The notes: generated by a model not told the origin, from the letters alone. A stretch of DNA of 38,917 nt from Cricetibacter osteomyelitidis (GCF_004340985.1 NZ_SLYB01000022.1:1-38917), one strand, 5' to 3'; numbered from the stretch's first letter, positions 11,764-19,958 are shown. A program made the numbers and translations.

Positions 11764-13086
11764 TTATAGGGAGAATTTACAGTACGATCCTACTCCATAC
11801 AACGGCACATTAGTCAGCCATTCTTCCTGCCTGAAATCCGCCATTGAGGTGCGGATAGCCTGTTTCGGTTGGTATTGATCATAATAAGAACGTAGGCTTT
11901 TGGCTTTGAGGTTTTCTTCGGCTTTGACTTCAATCGGTACAATATCCTGTTGATATTGCAACACAAAATCTACCTCCGCCGTGCCTCTTTCCGTTGCCCA
12001 GTAGAAAATCGGATTGGGCTGATTGGCTTGCATCTGCTGCAATACATATTGCTCAGTCAATGCCCCTTTAAACTCGGTAAACAAGCGGTTTTGCTCCAGC
12101 AGTACAATCGGGTCGAGATGGCTTTTCGACGCTAGCAAGCCGACATCCAAACAGTAAAGTTTGAAAATGTTTTCCTGATACGAAGTCAGCAGCAGATTCG
12201 GTTTTTTAATACGGTACACGGGGTACACCAAACCGCTGTCTTTCAGCCATTGCAACGCCAGCTTGTAATCTTTAAATCTTGCCCCTTTTTGCAGCTCGGC
12301 AAGCACGAATTTTTTATTTTCTTTGGCAAGCTGTCCGGGCAGGGCGTTCCACAAGGCTCGCACTCGCATTACCAAGCGCGGATCGTCAATGTGTTTGGAA
12401 AAATCCTGCTCGTACGCCAGCAGTAAATTGCGTTGTACCGTGCGGACTTCCTGCAGATTTTGCGTATCCCGAAAGGTTTTAACCGCCTCGGGCATTCCGC
12501 CGACAAAATAATATTGCCGCAACCGCTCGATGTATTTGGATTTCATCGCCGCAATCAACGCCCAATCCTGCGACTGCAACAAATTCAGCAACGCCTGCTC
12601 CCCCATCGCCTGCAAAAATTCGGTAAAATCCATCGGATACAGCGACAAAAAATCCACCTTGCCCACAGGAAACGACGTGCCTTGGCGCAATGCCACGCCC
12701 AATAGCGATCCTGCTGCCACGATATAAAAGTGCGGTGCGTTTTCATAAAAATATTTGAGTGCCGATAACGCCTGCGGCACTTCTTGTATTTCGTCAAAAA
12801 TCAGCAGGGTATTTTCCGCCTCAATCTCCACGCCCGCTTCAATGCTCAAGCCCAGAAGCAGCCTCTGAATGCCGAAATCGCCGCTAAACAGGGTTTGCAT
12901 ACGACTGTTGTTATCGAAATTGATATAGGCGATTTTGGTAAACGCCATTTCGCCAAAGGCTTTCATCGCCCATGTTTTCCCCACCTGTCTTGCCCCTTGA
13001 ATTATCAAAGGCTTGCGGTTTGCTTTGGCTTTCCATTCGGTGAGCTGTTGCAGAATATTGCGTTGCATAAATGTGCATTTCTCCAC
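11764..13086 (-). CDS. AAA-type ATPase with DUF4143 C-terminal domain
   Basis: A 440-residue protein. The Walker A motif QGARQVGKT is at about residues 30-38, Walker B is LLIFDEIQEV, and the DUF4143 signature YFVGGMPEAV lies in the middle. The C-terminal part has TEFKGALTEQYVLQQM, EVDFVLQY and IEVKAEE, which resembles a PD-(D/E)xK nuclease core. The longest frame starts at a GTG (13,086), but an ATG at 13,068 (MQRNILQQLTEW) is the more usual start for the family; a GGAGA lies upstream of it. Such proteins are widespread, often on mobile DNA, and have no settled function; a conflict or toxin-like role is sometimes suggested. An exact uptake signal (12,728) lies inside. Confidence 0.85.
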   Translation of the reverse strand: MEKCTFMQRNILQQLTEWKAKANRKPLIIQGARQVGKTWAMKAFGEMAFTKIAYINFDNNSRMQTLFSGDFGIQRLLLGLSIEAGVEIEAENTLLIFDEIQEVPQALSALKYFYENAPHFYIVAAGSLLGVALRQGTSFPVGKVDFLSLYPMDFTEFLQAMGEQALLNLLQSQDWALIAAMKSKYIERLRQYYFVGGMPEAVKTFRDTQNLQEVRTVQRNLLLAYEQDFSKHIDDPRLVMRVRALWNALPGQLAKENKKFVLAELQKGARFKDYKLALQWLKDSGLVYPVYRIKKPNLLLTSYQENIFKLYCLDVGLLASKSHLDPIVLLEQNRLFTEFKGALTEQYVLQQMQANQPNPIFYWATERGTAEVDFVLQYQQDIVPIEVKAEENLKAKSLRSYYDQYQPKQAIRTSMADFRQEEWLTNVPLYGVGSYCKFSL

Positions 13087-13101
13087 TTTTTCATTTTAAT
13101 A

Positions 13102-13164
13102 AATGTATTATATAACATTTTTACAAATGAAAAAATGTATATTTATACATTTTTACAAAGGAAA
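13102..13164. repeat. Two 31-base direct repeats, each with a palindrome, upstream of the ATPase gene
   Basis: 13,102-13,132 and 13,134-13,164 align over 31 bases. Each starts with an 18-base palindrome-like block (AATGTATTATATAACATT; AATGTATATTTATACATT, the second perfect) followed by TTTACAAA. They sit 16 bases upstream of the ATPase reading frame, where a repressor operator would be expected. Confidence 0.6.
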
Positions 13165-13309
13165 GGATGTAAGAGACAATACGCTGTTTAACAAAAATCG
13201 TAGGTTTTTGAAAGCCGACTCTGCCGACGGTCCAAAAGGGTGAACAAGCGAACGAGTGAGCCTGCAAATAAATGTTTAGGCTTTCAGACAGTTTTTTCTC
13301 ACCCTTTAT

Positions 13310-13371
13310 TGTGCAAAAATACCCAACATTGCGATTTTATCCGCTGTTTATCGGCAAAAATTCCCATTAAA
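13310..13371 (+). repeat. 62-base direct repeat, left copy
   Basis: Matches 15,999-16,060 with only a few differences (core GCGATTTTATCCGCTGTTT). A DUS-like CTTTCAGACAG lies just upstream (13,280), corresponding to the intact Neisseria uptake sequence upstream of the right copy. Confidence 0.8.
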
Positions 13372-13408
13372 CTACACTCCAACAAATTCACATAAGAGAC
13401 TTATTCCA

Positions 13409-13555
13409 ATAAACAAAACCACATTGATTGCCGCTGCTATCGCCTTTTTGTCTGCAACGGCTCACCCAATCCATATGCACGCTGATCATTTCAGCAGCGT
13501 AACAGAGAACGGTAAAATGGTGTTCCCGAATGCGACTATTTTCCGTCAAAAATAA
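13409..13555 (+). pseudogene. Remnant of a secreted metallo-beta-lactamase-fold hydrolase
   Basis: The frame starting at ATA (13,409) gives NKTTLIAAAIAFLSATAHP, a signal peptide, followed directly by IHMHADHFSSVTENGKMVF and PNATIFRQK, then a stop. The latter resembles the HxHxDH zinc motif region of MBL-fold hydrolases (usual form THxHxDHxxGL...G...FPNA). The signal and zinc motif are normally separated by about 80 residues, so an internal deletion is likely. The first codon is ATA rather than ATG. Not functional. Confidence 0.55.
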
Positions 13556-13611
13556 GACAAATTGACCACACGTTAAGCGAAAAAGTGCGGTCGTTTTTCA
13601 AGGAGTTTTCT

Positions 13612-13924
13612 ATGTCGTTTCAATAATATCGCGGCGAGTGGATTTTATTGCTCACCACTATTACCGCTGCGTTAGGCTGGTTATTTTCTAAAAGTACTAT
13701 TGCCGAACTGCCGGCGGTCGCCTTTGTGAGCCTGCGTTTTTCCATTATAGAGCGACATCAGCAACGGCGCATTGATTATGATTTTAGAACCCGTATGGAC
13801 AATGCTGTTCAGCGTGCTGTTTATGGCGGAAGTCTTGTCTACAAGTAAAATCATCGGCTGCCTGTTGATTCTAGCGGTGCTGGTGTTGTATCGGGTAAGA
13901 CGACCTCTGAAGCTGGCGAAATAG
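13612..13924 (+). pseudogene. Remnant of an EamA/DMT-family transporter
   Basis: The gene starts MSFQ at 13,612 after AAGGAG and hits a stop at codon 5. The same frame then reads YRGEWILLLTTITAALGW and LFSKSTIAELPAVAFVSLRF, the first transmembrane helices of a DMT-type exporter. After a frame change the 3' part reads ALIMILEPVWTMLFSVLFMA and IIGCLLILAVLVLYR, the last helices. The middle (roughly 200 residues) is missing. It carries a nonsense codon, an internal deletion and a frameshift, so it is dead. A Haemophilus-type uptake signal lies just upstream (13,583). Confidence 0.75.
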
Positions 13925-13926
13925 AT

Positions 13927-13960
13927 AAATGCCGTCTGAAAAAGTTTTCAGACGGCATTT
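13927..13960. terminator. Hairpin of two inverted Neisseria uptake sequences
   Basis: ATGCCGTCTGAA (13,929-13,940) faces TTCAGACGGCAT (13,947-13,958). Both are exact 12-base Neisseria DUS. It lies just after the LysR stop (minus strand), the usual position of DUS-pair terminators in Neisseria. Confidence 0.92.
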
Positions 13961-13961
13961 A

Positions 13962-14822
13962 TCACGCCTCTTCCATTACCCTCAATACTTTTTCCAGTGT
14001 TTTGCTGTTGTTATGCAGGTAATTCACATAATAGCGGATGTAGCAGGCTTCATCGGTAAGTGGGATTAACAGCCGTTTACCACCGTCGTTGCGGTAGGTT
14101 TGAGCAAGGCGACTGGAGAAAGAAAGGCTGTCGCTGTAAGTCAGACGCTGCTGGAAATTGATGAAATCGTCTTCGTATTCAATGGGCAGCTCAAGCTGGT
14201 GTCGGTGGAAATAGGCTGTAATCTGTGCCAAAAAATGTCCTTTAACATTCAGTTGTAATACGGTATAGGGGGGGATGTCGTTCAGGCAGAGAGTGTTGTA
14301 TGTGGCAAGCGGATGGTGTTTCGGTACGGATAATAACGCTTGGTCGGATAAAATTTCGCGGCTGATGATGTGTTCGTGGAGCAGTGGCTGACTGCTGATA
14401 ACGATGTCTTGGCTACCGTCGAGTAACAGCTGTAAGCCGTTTTCGCTGTCGGCAAAACGGCTGTTTTTTACCGCATAATCTTCGGGCAGCAGGGCAAAAT
14501 GCGGCATCAGATACCACATCGGACCGGCATCGCAAAAGGCAAGGCGGAGGCTGTGCCGATTGCTTGCCAGTTGGCGGAAATAATCTTGCATTTCATCGGC
14601 TTTCGCCAACACAGTTTGGGCGTATTGTAGGGCTTTTTCACCGTTTTTATTGAGCTTGATGGCGTTCTTCTTGCGGTCGAACAGGCTGACACCCAACTCG
14701 ATTTCCAAGTTTTTCAGCGAAGTGCTGAGTGCTGGCTGGGAGATAAACAGCTTTTCCGCCGCTTGGGTCAAGGTGTCGGATTGGGCGATGATGCAGAATT
14801 GTTTTAATTGTCGCAGTTCCAT
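13962..14822 (-). CDS. LysR-family transcriptional regulator (Neisseria-like block)
   Basis: A 286-residue regulator. The N-terminal winged HTH (about residues 1-60) includes LRQLKQFCIIAQSDTLTQAA and KLFISQPALSTSLKNLE. The remaining residues form the usual effector-binding domain. It is divergent from the aldo/keto reductase with a 103-base shared gap, the classic arrangement for a LysR regulator and its target gene. The gap holds an AT-rich stretch (ATAAGATAATTGTATTTT) that could contain its binding site. No Haemophilus-type uptake signals occur in the block, while DUS do, so I infer transfer from a Neisseria species. The effector molecule is unknown. Confidence 0.88.
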   Translation of the reverse strand: MELRQLKQFCIIAQSDTLTQAAEKLFISQPALSTSLKNLEIELGVSLFDRKKNAIKLNKNGEKALQYAQTVLAKADEMQDYFRQLASNRHSLRLAFCDAGPMWYLMPHFALLPEDYAVKNSRFADSENGLQLLLDGSQDIVISSQPLLHEHIISREILSDQALLSVPKHHPLATYNTLCLNDIPPYTVLQLNVKGHFLAQITAYFHRHQLELPIEYEDDFINFQQRLTYSDSLSFSSRLAQTYRNDGGKRLLIPLTDEACYIRYYVNYLHNNSKTLEKVLRVMEEA

Positions 14823-14925
14823 TTCAGTATCTGTTTTATTTATGCTGAGATAAGATAATTGTATTTTATTTTAGCAGTTTGTCTATTTAAAATAGCAACA
14901 TATTTTCAGACAACCTTAGGAGTAG

Positions 14926-15945
14926 ATGATGCAATACATTCAATTAGGCAATTCAGATTTAAATATTTCCTGCATTTGTTTGGGCTGTATGAGCTTCGGC
15001 GATGCTTCCCGTTGGCAGCATAACTGGATTTTGGACGAAGCACAATCTCGTCAAATCATTAAGCACGCTATTGAAAAAGGCATCAATTTTTTTGATACCG
15101 CCATTGCTTATGCCGACGGCAGCAGCGAACAGTTTGTCGGGCGTGCCGTTCGCGATTTTATGCCACGGGATCAGGCGGTCATTGCTACCAAATTTTTGCC
15201 GAAACCTGCTGAAAATACCTTGTCGGGGCAAGACTATATCGAGCAGTGTTTAAACCAAAGCCTGCAAAATCTCGGCACGGATTATGTGGATTTGTACATT
15301 TATCATATGTGGGACTACCACACGCCGATGGCAGATATTATGCAGGGTTTGAATAATGTGGTGCAGGCTGGCAAGGCACGCTATATCGGCATTGCCAACT
15401 GCTATGCGTGGCAACTGGCGGAAATCAACGCTTTGGCGGAACGGGAAGGCTGGGCGAAATTCGTGTCGGTGCAAAACCACTACAACCTGATTTATCGCGA
15501 AGACGAGCGGGAAATGAATGACTACTGCAACACGCACGGTATTGCACTTACGCCGTACAGTGCTTTAGCCGCTGGCAGATTATCCCGCCAGCCGTCTGAA
15601 ACCAGCACTCGTTTGGAATCCGATCAAATCGCCAAACTCAAATATGATAAAACCGCCGAACAAGACGGCAAAATCATCGCACGGGTAGCAGAACTTGCTG
15701 AAAAATACGGCGTATCAATGACCCAAATTTCCTTGGCGTGGCTGTTGGGCAAAGTTGCATCGCCCGTGGTCGGTGCAACCAAGTTCCACCACATCGACGG
15801 TGCAGTCAATGCCCTCAATATCACATTGAGCGATGAAGACACGGCGTATTTGCAAGAATGCTATGTACCGCACGAATTATCGGGCGTGATGGCGTTAAAC
15901 AAACCGAATACCAATGTACGCTTTGATAAACCGTTGATTAAATAA
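14926..15945 (+). CDS. Aldo/keto reductase (Neisseria-like block)
   Basis: A 339-residue NADPH-dependent reductase of the YajO/Tas-like AKR group. It has the (beta/alpha)8 family signatures INFFDTAIAYADGSSEQFVG (catalytic Asp and Tyr), IATKFLPKP (Lys), YIYHMWDYHTPM (His), and the cofactor-binding end SPVVGATKFHHIDGA. ATG at 14,926 and 14,929 are both possible after AGGAG. It is divergent from the LysR gene and ends 3 bases before a DUS-pair hairpin. A 10-base DUS core (GCCGTCTGAA, 15,591-15,600) lies inside the coding sequence, supporting a Neisseria source. The natural substrate is unknown; such enzymes reduce aldehydes and ketones. Confidence 0.9.
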   Translation: MMQYIQLGNSDLNISCICLGCMSFGDASRWQHNWILDEAQSRQIIKHAIEKGINFFDTAIAYADGSSEQFVGRAVRDFMPRDQAVIATKFLPKPAENTLSGQDYIEQCLNQSLQNLGTDYVDLYIYHMWDYHTPMADIMQGLNNVVQAGKARYIGIANCYAWQLAEINALAEREGWAKFVSVQNHYNLIYREDEREMNDYCNTHGIALTPYSALAAGRLSRQPSETSTRLESDQIAKLKYDKTAEQDGKIIARVAELAEKYGVSMTQISLAWLLGKVASPVVGATKFHHIDGAVNALNITLSDEDTAYLQECYVPHELSGVMALNKPNTNVRFDKPLIK

Positions 15946-15948
15946 CCA

Positions 15949-15983
15949 ATGCCGTCTGAAAGTTTGAGCCTTTCAGACGGCAT
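15949..15983 (+). terminator. Second Neisseria uptake-sequence hairpin
   Basis: ATGCCGTCTGAA (15,949-15,960) and TTCAGACGGCAT (15,972-15,983) are both exact and face each other. The hairpin follows the aldo/keto reductase stop and, with the hairpin at 13,927, brackets the two-gene block. Confidence 0.92.
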
Positions 15984-15998
15984 TTCCTTATATCCCAC

Positions 15999-16060
15999 TG
16001 TGCAAAAATCCCCATCAATGCGATTTTATCCGCTGTTTTTCGGCAAAAATTCCTCTTAAA
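15999..16060 (+). repeat. 62-base direct repeat, right copy
   Basis: Second copy of 13,310-13,371. It lies directly after the right DUS hairpin and upstream of the Old Yellow Enzyme pseudogene. Confidence 0.8.
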
Positions 16061-16136
16061 ATCCGCTGAAAACCGACCGCACTTTCGCTTTGAAAGTGCT
16101 ATGGTAAGGCGGATTAGTATAGATAAGGAGCATAGT

Positions 16137-16830
16137 ATGGCAAAATTCCGTTATTTAACCGAACCGTTTCAGGTGAAAAATCTGCAACTGAAAAACCGGG
16201 TAGTGATGCCGCCGATGTGTATGTATGTGGCGAAAAAATACGGTATTGCACATAACTGGCACTTTGTGTATTACGTCAGCTGTGCTGTGGGTGGCGTGGG
16301 GGTGATTATCGTAGAGATGACTAATGTCGCCGACAACGCCCGTATTTCGCCGGACTGCTTGGGGCTGTGGAACGATGAACAAGTGCAGGCGTTGAAGAAA
16401 ATTGTGGTGTAAATCGATTATGTAGGACGTAAAGCCTTGAGTTGGCAGATGTGGTCGCACCATCGGCGATTATGTGTGATGAAAGTGTGACTAGTGATAA
16501 AAGTCGCTGGCGTTACCAAATGCCGCACGCCCTAACTACGGAAGAGGCGGAAGAAGTGGTACAACAGTTTCAACGTGCGATGAAACGAGCGGTAGATAGG
16601 CTTTGATGCCATTGAAATTCACGCGGCGCACCGGCTACTTTACCTACCAATTTTATTGGCCAAAAATGAATATTTGCATCGACAAATACGAGCAGGACAA
16701 ACGCTTGTTCGGGGGAGAAGTGATCCAAGCGGCAAAAGTCGTAATACCACCTGAAATGCTGCTTCTGATGCGAATTTTTGCGCAAGAATACAGCAATAAT
16801 GGCTTTTCTGCCGAATCGAATTTAAATGTG
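16137..16830 (+). pseudogene. Broken Old Yellow Enzyme-type NADH:flavin oxidoreductase
   Basis: ATG at 16,137 follows AAGGAG. The first frame reads FRYLTEPFQVKNLQLKNRVV, MPPMCMY and HNWHFVYYVSCAVGGVGVII, the start of an OYE/2,4-dienoyl-CoA reductase-type barrel, and stops at 16,410. In other frames the homology continues: QMWSH, then RYQMPHALTTEEAEEVVQQF (about 16,517-16,576), then IEIHAAH near 16,615, then EVIQAAKVVIPPEMLLLMRI near 16,720-16,780. The gene has several frameshifts and deletions, and the C-terminal half of the barrel is absent. FMN binding and catalysis cannot survive. Position 16,830 is an approximate end. Confidence 0.75.
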
Positions 16831-16866
16831 ATGAAGAGAAGTTCTATTTTTCCGGATAAAATTGAA

Positions 16867-16901
16867 AGGACTGAGTTCGGTGTAATACTGAAATCAGTCC
16901 T
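16867..16901. terminator. Hairpin between the OYE remnant and lutC
   Basis: AGGACTGA (16,867-16,874) pairs with TCAGTCCT (16,894-16,901). No T run follows, so termination is uncertain. A second inverted repeat (TTTTGGGG / CCCCAAAA, 16,919-16,950) lies closer to the lutC stop and may end the lactate operon. Confidence 0.4.
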
Positions 16902-16959
16902 GTTATTAGTGTCTGACTTTTTGGGGGGAGATCAATATTTTGCCCCAAAACTCCGAATT

Positions 16960-17658
16960 CTATAAATCATCAATTACAACATAAATCTTATTCACAGGAC
17001 CATGAACCCCAACAACCTTGATTAATTCAATATCTGCCGTTGCACTTGGACCTGAGATAATGTTTACGCAAGACGGCATGCGTTCACCATTTTGTGCTTT
17101 ATCATGTAGGATTTTTGCCAACTGTGCAACGCGTGGCAATACCGCACTTTTACGTAAAACGACAATAGATTTTTCCGGTAATAAGCTCACCGAACGACCA
17201 AATTCTTTATCGGAAAATAGTACTACGCCACCGGACTCCGCCAAACCATACTCGCCATAGACAATGCCAATATTGGCTTTTTCTGCTTTGATAAAGTTTT
17301 CTTCCGTTTGGTTAAGATCCCAAACATAGCTGTCATATTTTTCTTGGATTAACTGCGTAATGCCTAAATCGACCAAACGCTGATCATTATTTAAAATAAT
17401 ACTTCCGCCGCCGTATTTTTCACAAATATCCAATAAAGTGCGGTTCAAATCAGCTAAGTTTGTTTCAACTAAATCAACCATCATTACCTTGGCAAAATTA
17501 ATAAACTCTTGCACTAATTCTTGTTGATTTAAATGGGTTAAACGAGTTGTCGGATGATTATTCACTAATTCCGGCATCGGTTCAGGCACTAATTGACGTG
17601 GTCTGCCCATTCTCTCGGCTAATTTATTTAAGAAATTTTCACGATTTTGTAAATCCAT
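16960..17658 (-). CDS. lutC: Lactate utilisation protein LutC
   Basis: A 232-residue LUD-domain protein (LutC/YkgG family): NIGIVYGEYGLAESGGVVLF and LPRVAQLAKILHDK, plus NIISGPSATADIELIKVVGV, the usual family ending. LutABC together oxidise L-lactate to pyruvate at the cytoplasmic face using iron-sulfur clusters. LutC is the cofactor-poor third subunit. Its ATG overlaps the lutB stop by one base, so translation is coupled. It is the last gene of the operon. Two exact uptake signals lie inside it (17,141 and 17,436). Confidence 0.93.
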   Translation of the reverse strand: MDLQNRENFLNKLAERMGRPRQLVPEPMPELVNNHPTTRLTHLNQQELVQEFINFAKVMMVDLVETNLADLNRTLLDICEKYGGGSIILNNDQRLVDLGITQLIQEKYDSYVWDLNQTEENFIKAEKANIGIVYGEYGLAESGGVVLFSDKEFGRSVSLLPEKSIVVLRKSAVLPRVAQLAKILHDKAQNGERMPSCVNIISGPSATADIELIKVVGVHGPVNKIYVVIDDL

Positions 17659-19070
17659 CAGTTTTTACCTCTATTCTGGAACCATTCACGGAAGCTTTCC
17701 CCTTCCGGTTGCGGAAGATCACGCGCTTTTGTCCATTCGGCTAATGCACCGATCTGAATTGGTGCTTTACCATTTTTAATCGCTTTACCGGCAATTTTTG
17801 CACCGATTTTGACTCCCGCTTTCCACAAAGTCGGATGTGAATTAGCCATTGTGAAACCGAAAATGGATAAACGTTCTAAGGTCGGTGTCATACCTGACTG
17901 AGCAATGTGTTCACGGTGTTTAGAAATTAATTGTGCCAATGGGATTTTCACCGGGCAAACAGAATTACAAGCCGTACAAAGCGAACAAGCATAAGGTAAT
18001 TCTTTAAATTCCTTATAACCGCCCAATAATGGTGAAATCACCGAACCAATCGGGCCCGGATAGATAGAACCGTAACCGTGACCGCCAATTTGTCGATAAG
18101 CCGGACAAGTATTCAAGCAAGCGCCGCAACGAATACAACGTAAAACATCTTTAAATTCACTTTCTAAAATTTTTGAACGGCCGTTATCCACAATAACCAA
18201 ATGGAACTCTTCAGGACCGTCGGTTTCACCTTCTAATCTCGGACCGGTTAACCAAGTATTATAAGCGGTCAATTTTGCGCCTACCGCACTACGGGCTAAC
18301 ATAGTGATTAATACATCAACTTCCTGGAAAGTCGGTGCTAAACGTTCCATCCCCATCACGGCAATATGCGTTTTAGGTATCGTCGTCGCTAAACGTAAGT
18401 TACCTTCATTCGTGACCAAACAGACAGACCCTGTCTCAGCTACCGCAAAGTTACAGCCGGAAATACCGATATCCGCCGCTAAAAAATCTTTACGTAAAAT
18501 TTGACGAATAAAAGCATTCATTTCTTCCGGTTGTTCAGTACCTTCATAGCCTAAGACATCATGTAATTCCTGACGAATTTTGTGGCGATCCTTGTGAATT
18601 GCCGGAACAACAATATGAGAAGGCTTGTCACCAACGATTTGCAGTAAATATTCCCCCAAATCCGTTTCTACGACTTTCATCCCTTCCTTTTCAAGCACTT
18701 CGTTTAAACCGATCTCTTCCGTTACCATTGATTTGGATTTAACGATAGTTTTCGCTTGTTTCGACAATGCTACCTGACGAATATACTCACTCGCCTCTTC
18801 AGCTGTCTCGGCAAAATAGACTTTACCGCCGTTTTCTTGTACTTTTTCACTTAATTGGTATAAATAAGCATCAAGATTCGCTAAAACGTGGTTACGAATT
18901 TGTTTCGATAAATCTCGCCATTCTTCCCAATGTCCTAATTCATCCACCATTTTCTGGCGATTTGCGCCGATGGTTTCTTGCGCTTTTACTACCGCCTTAC
19001 GCATCATTTCGTTATGAATCTGATTATCCACACGTGCTTTAAATGCAAGATTACTGGTTTTTAATGACAT
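17658..19070 (-). CDS. lutB: L-lactate oxidation iron-sulfur protein LutB (LldF)
   Basis: A 470-residue protein. The N-terminal LUD domain (about 60-300) includes GISGCNFAVAETGSVCLVTN. The C-terminal part carries two [4Fe-4S] motifs, CIRCGACLNTCP (Cys 312, 315, 318, 322) and CSLCTACNSVCP (Cys 362, 365, 368, 372). It passes electrons from L-lactate oxidation towards the respiratory chain. It is co-transcribed with lutA (1-base gap) and lutC (1-base overlap). Length and motifs are complete. Confidence 0.96.
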   Translation of the reverse strand: MSLKTSNLAFKARVDNQIHNEMMRKAVVKAQETIGANRQKMVDELGHWEEWRDLSKQIRNHVLANLDAYLYQLSEKVQENGGKVYFAETAEEASEYIRQVALSKQAKTIVKSKSMVTEEIGLNEVLEKEGMKVVETDLGEYLLQIVGDKPSHIVVPAIHKDRHKIRQELHDVLGYEGTEQPEEMNAFIRQILRKDFLAADIGISGCNFAVAETGSVCLVTNEGNLRLATTIPKTHIAVMGMERLAPTFQEVDVLITMLARSAVGAKLTAYNTWLTGPRLEGETDGPEEFHLVIVDNGRSKILESEFKDVLRCIRCGACLNTCPAYRQIGGHGYGSIYPGPIGSVISPLLGGYKEFKELPYACSLCTACNSVCPVKIPLAQLISKHREHIAQSGMTPTLERLSIFGFTMANSHPTLWKAGVKIGAKIAGKAIKNGKAPIQIGALAEWTKARDLPQPEGESFREWFQNRGKN

Positions 19071-19071
19071 A

Positions 19072-19803
19072 CTATTCTTCCCCCTGCATTAATACTTCGG
19101 CAATATGCATAACTTTCACATTTTTCCCTTCACGACTTAAACGACCGGCAATATTCATTAAGCAACTGACATCTGCACCAATTAAATATTGTGGATCTAC
19201 TTCACTGATATGTGCCACTTTCTCCGTGACCATTTCACCGGAAATCTCCGCCATTTTAACCGAGAATGTTCCGCCGAAACCGCAACAGGTCTGTTGATTA
19301 GCAATAGGTAGCAGTTCTAAGCCTTTTACGTTTTGTAATAACGTTAAAGGTTCATTGACAACACCTAATTTACGGGAAAGGCTGCAAGAAGGATGGTAAA
19401 CCGCTTTGCCGGTTAATCTTGCACCTACATTGGTTACTTTTAATTTATTTACAATAAAATCCGTTAAATCATGGAAACGGGCAGCAACTTTCTTGGCGCG
19501 CTCCGCCCACTCAGGCTCACCAAAACGCGCAAAATGTTCAGGATAAGTTTTAATCGCATAGACACAAGAACCGGCAGGAGCAACAATCGGATAATCATTA
19601 ACTTCAAAGGTTTCTACCAAATTTTTCATACCTGCTAAAGCTTGTTTGGTATAACCGCTGTTCATTGCAGGTTGCCCGCAACATCCTTGTTTTTCCAAGA
19701 AAATAATATTGCAACCCAATTTTTCCAGTAGCAATACTGAATTTTTCGCCACGCCTGCTTTAACAATATCTGCAATACAAGTGACATAAAAATTTACGTT
19801 CAT
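19072..19803 (-). CDS. lutA: L-lactate oxidation iron-sulfur protein LutA (LldE)
   Basis: A 243-residue protein with two CCG domains: KQGCCGQPAMNSG (Cys-Cys-Gly at about residues 41-43) and QQTCCGFGGTFSVK (about residue 190), plus VAPAGSCVYAIKTY and YHPSCSLSRKLG. These cysteine-rich motifs bind iron-sulfur or disulfide cofactors in the heterodisulfide-reductase/glycolate-oxidase superfamily. It acts with LutB and LutC in lactate oxidation. It is separated from lldP by 155 bases holding two inverted repeats. Confidence 0.95.
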   Translation of the reverse strand: MNVNFYVTCIADIVKAGVAKNSVLLLEKLGCNIIFLEKQGCCGQPAMNSGYTKQALAGMKNLVETFEVNDYPIVAPAGSCVYAIKTYPEHFARFGEPEWAERAKKVAARFHDLTDFIVNKLKVTNVGARLTGKAVYHPSCSLSRKLGVVNEPLTLLQNVKGLELLPIANQQTCCGFGGTFSVKMAEISGEMVTEKVAHISEVDPQYLIGADVSCLMNIAGRLSREGKNVKVMHIAEVLMQGEE

Positions 19804-19846
19804 AAGAACTCCAACATTTCAGATAAAATTTTAAAATACGTTCAAT

Positions 19847-19919
19847 CATAGAATGGGCTTCAGCCCATCGTTTTATAACATAACGTTAAAATAATTGATG
19901 AGCTAAAGCCTACTCTATG
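19847..19919. repeat. Imperfect inverted repeat between lldP and lutA
   Basis: The 24-base arm 19,847-19,870 (starting CATAGAATGGGCTTCAGCCC) is the imperfect complement of 19,896-19,919, with about five differences. It resembles a small non-coding repeat (REP/MITE-like) or an mRNA-processing structure inside the operon. Confidence 0.6.
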
Positions 19920-19929
19920 AAGAATTCAG

Positions 19930-19952
19930 GGCGAATAATTATTATCCGCCCA
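19930..19952. repeat. Near-perfect 23-base palindrome downstream of lldP
   Basis: GGGCGAATAATTATTATCCG followed by CCC is almost its own complement. It lies 6 bases after the lldP stop (minus strand). There is no clear T tract. It may be an attenuating terminator or stability hairpin that lowers lutABC relative to lldP. Confidence 0.5.
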
Positions 19953-19958
19953 TTTAAT

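Noticed and set aside
13102-13164. CRISPR-like repeat
   Set aside because: Only two AT-rich units with a 1-base gap and no spacers; better seen as an operator.
12784-13191. 135-codon plus-strand frame over the ATPase gene start
   Set aside because: Antisense to a conserved ATPase N-terminus; composition is not protein-like, and it runs into the operator repeats.
15591-15600. DUS core inside the aldo/keto reductase as a terminator
   Set aside because: It is a single copy within coding sequence without an inverted partner; only useful as an origin marker.
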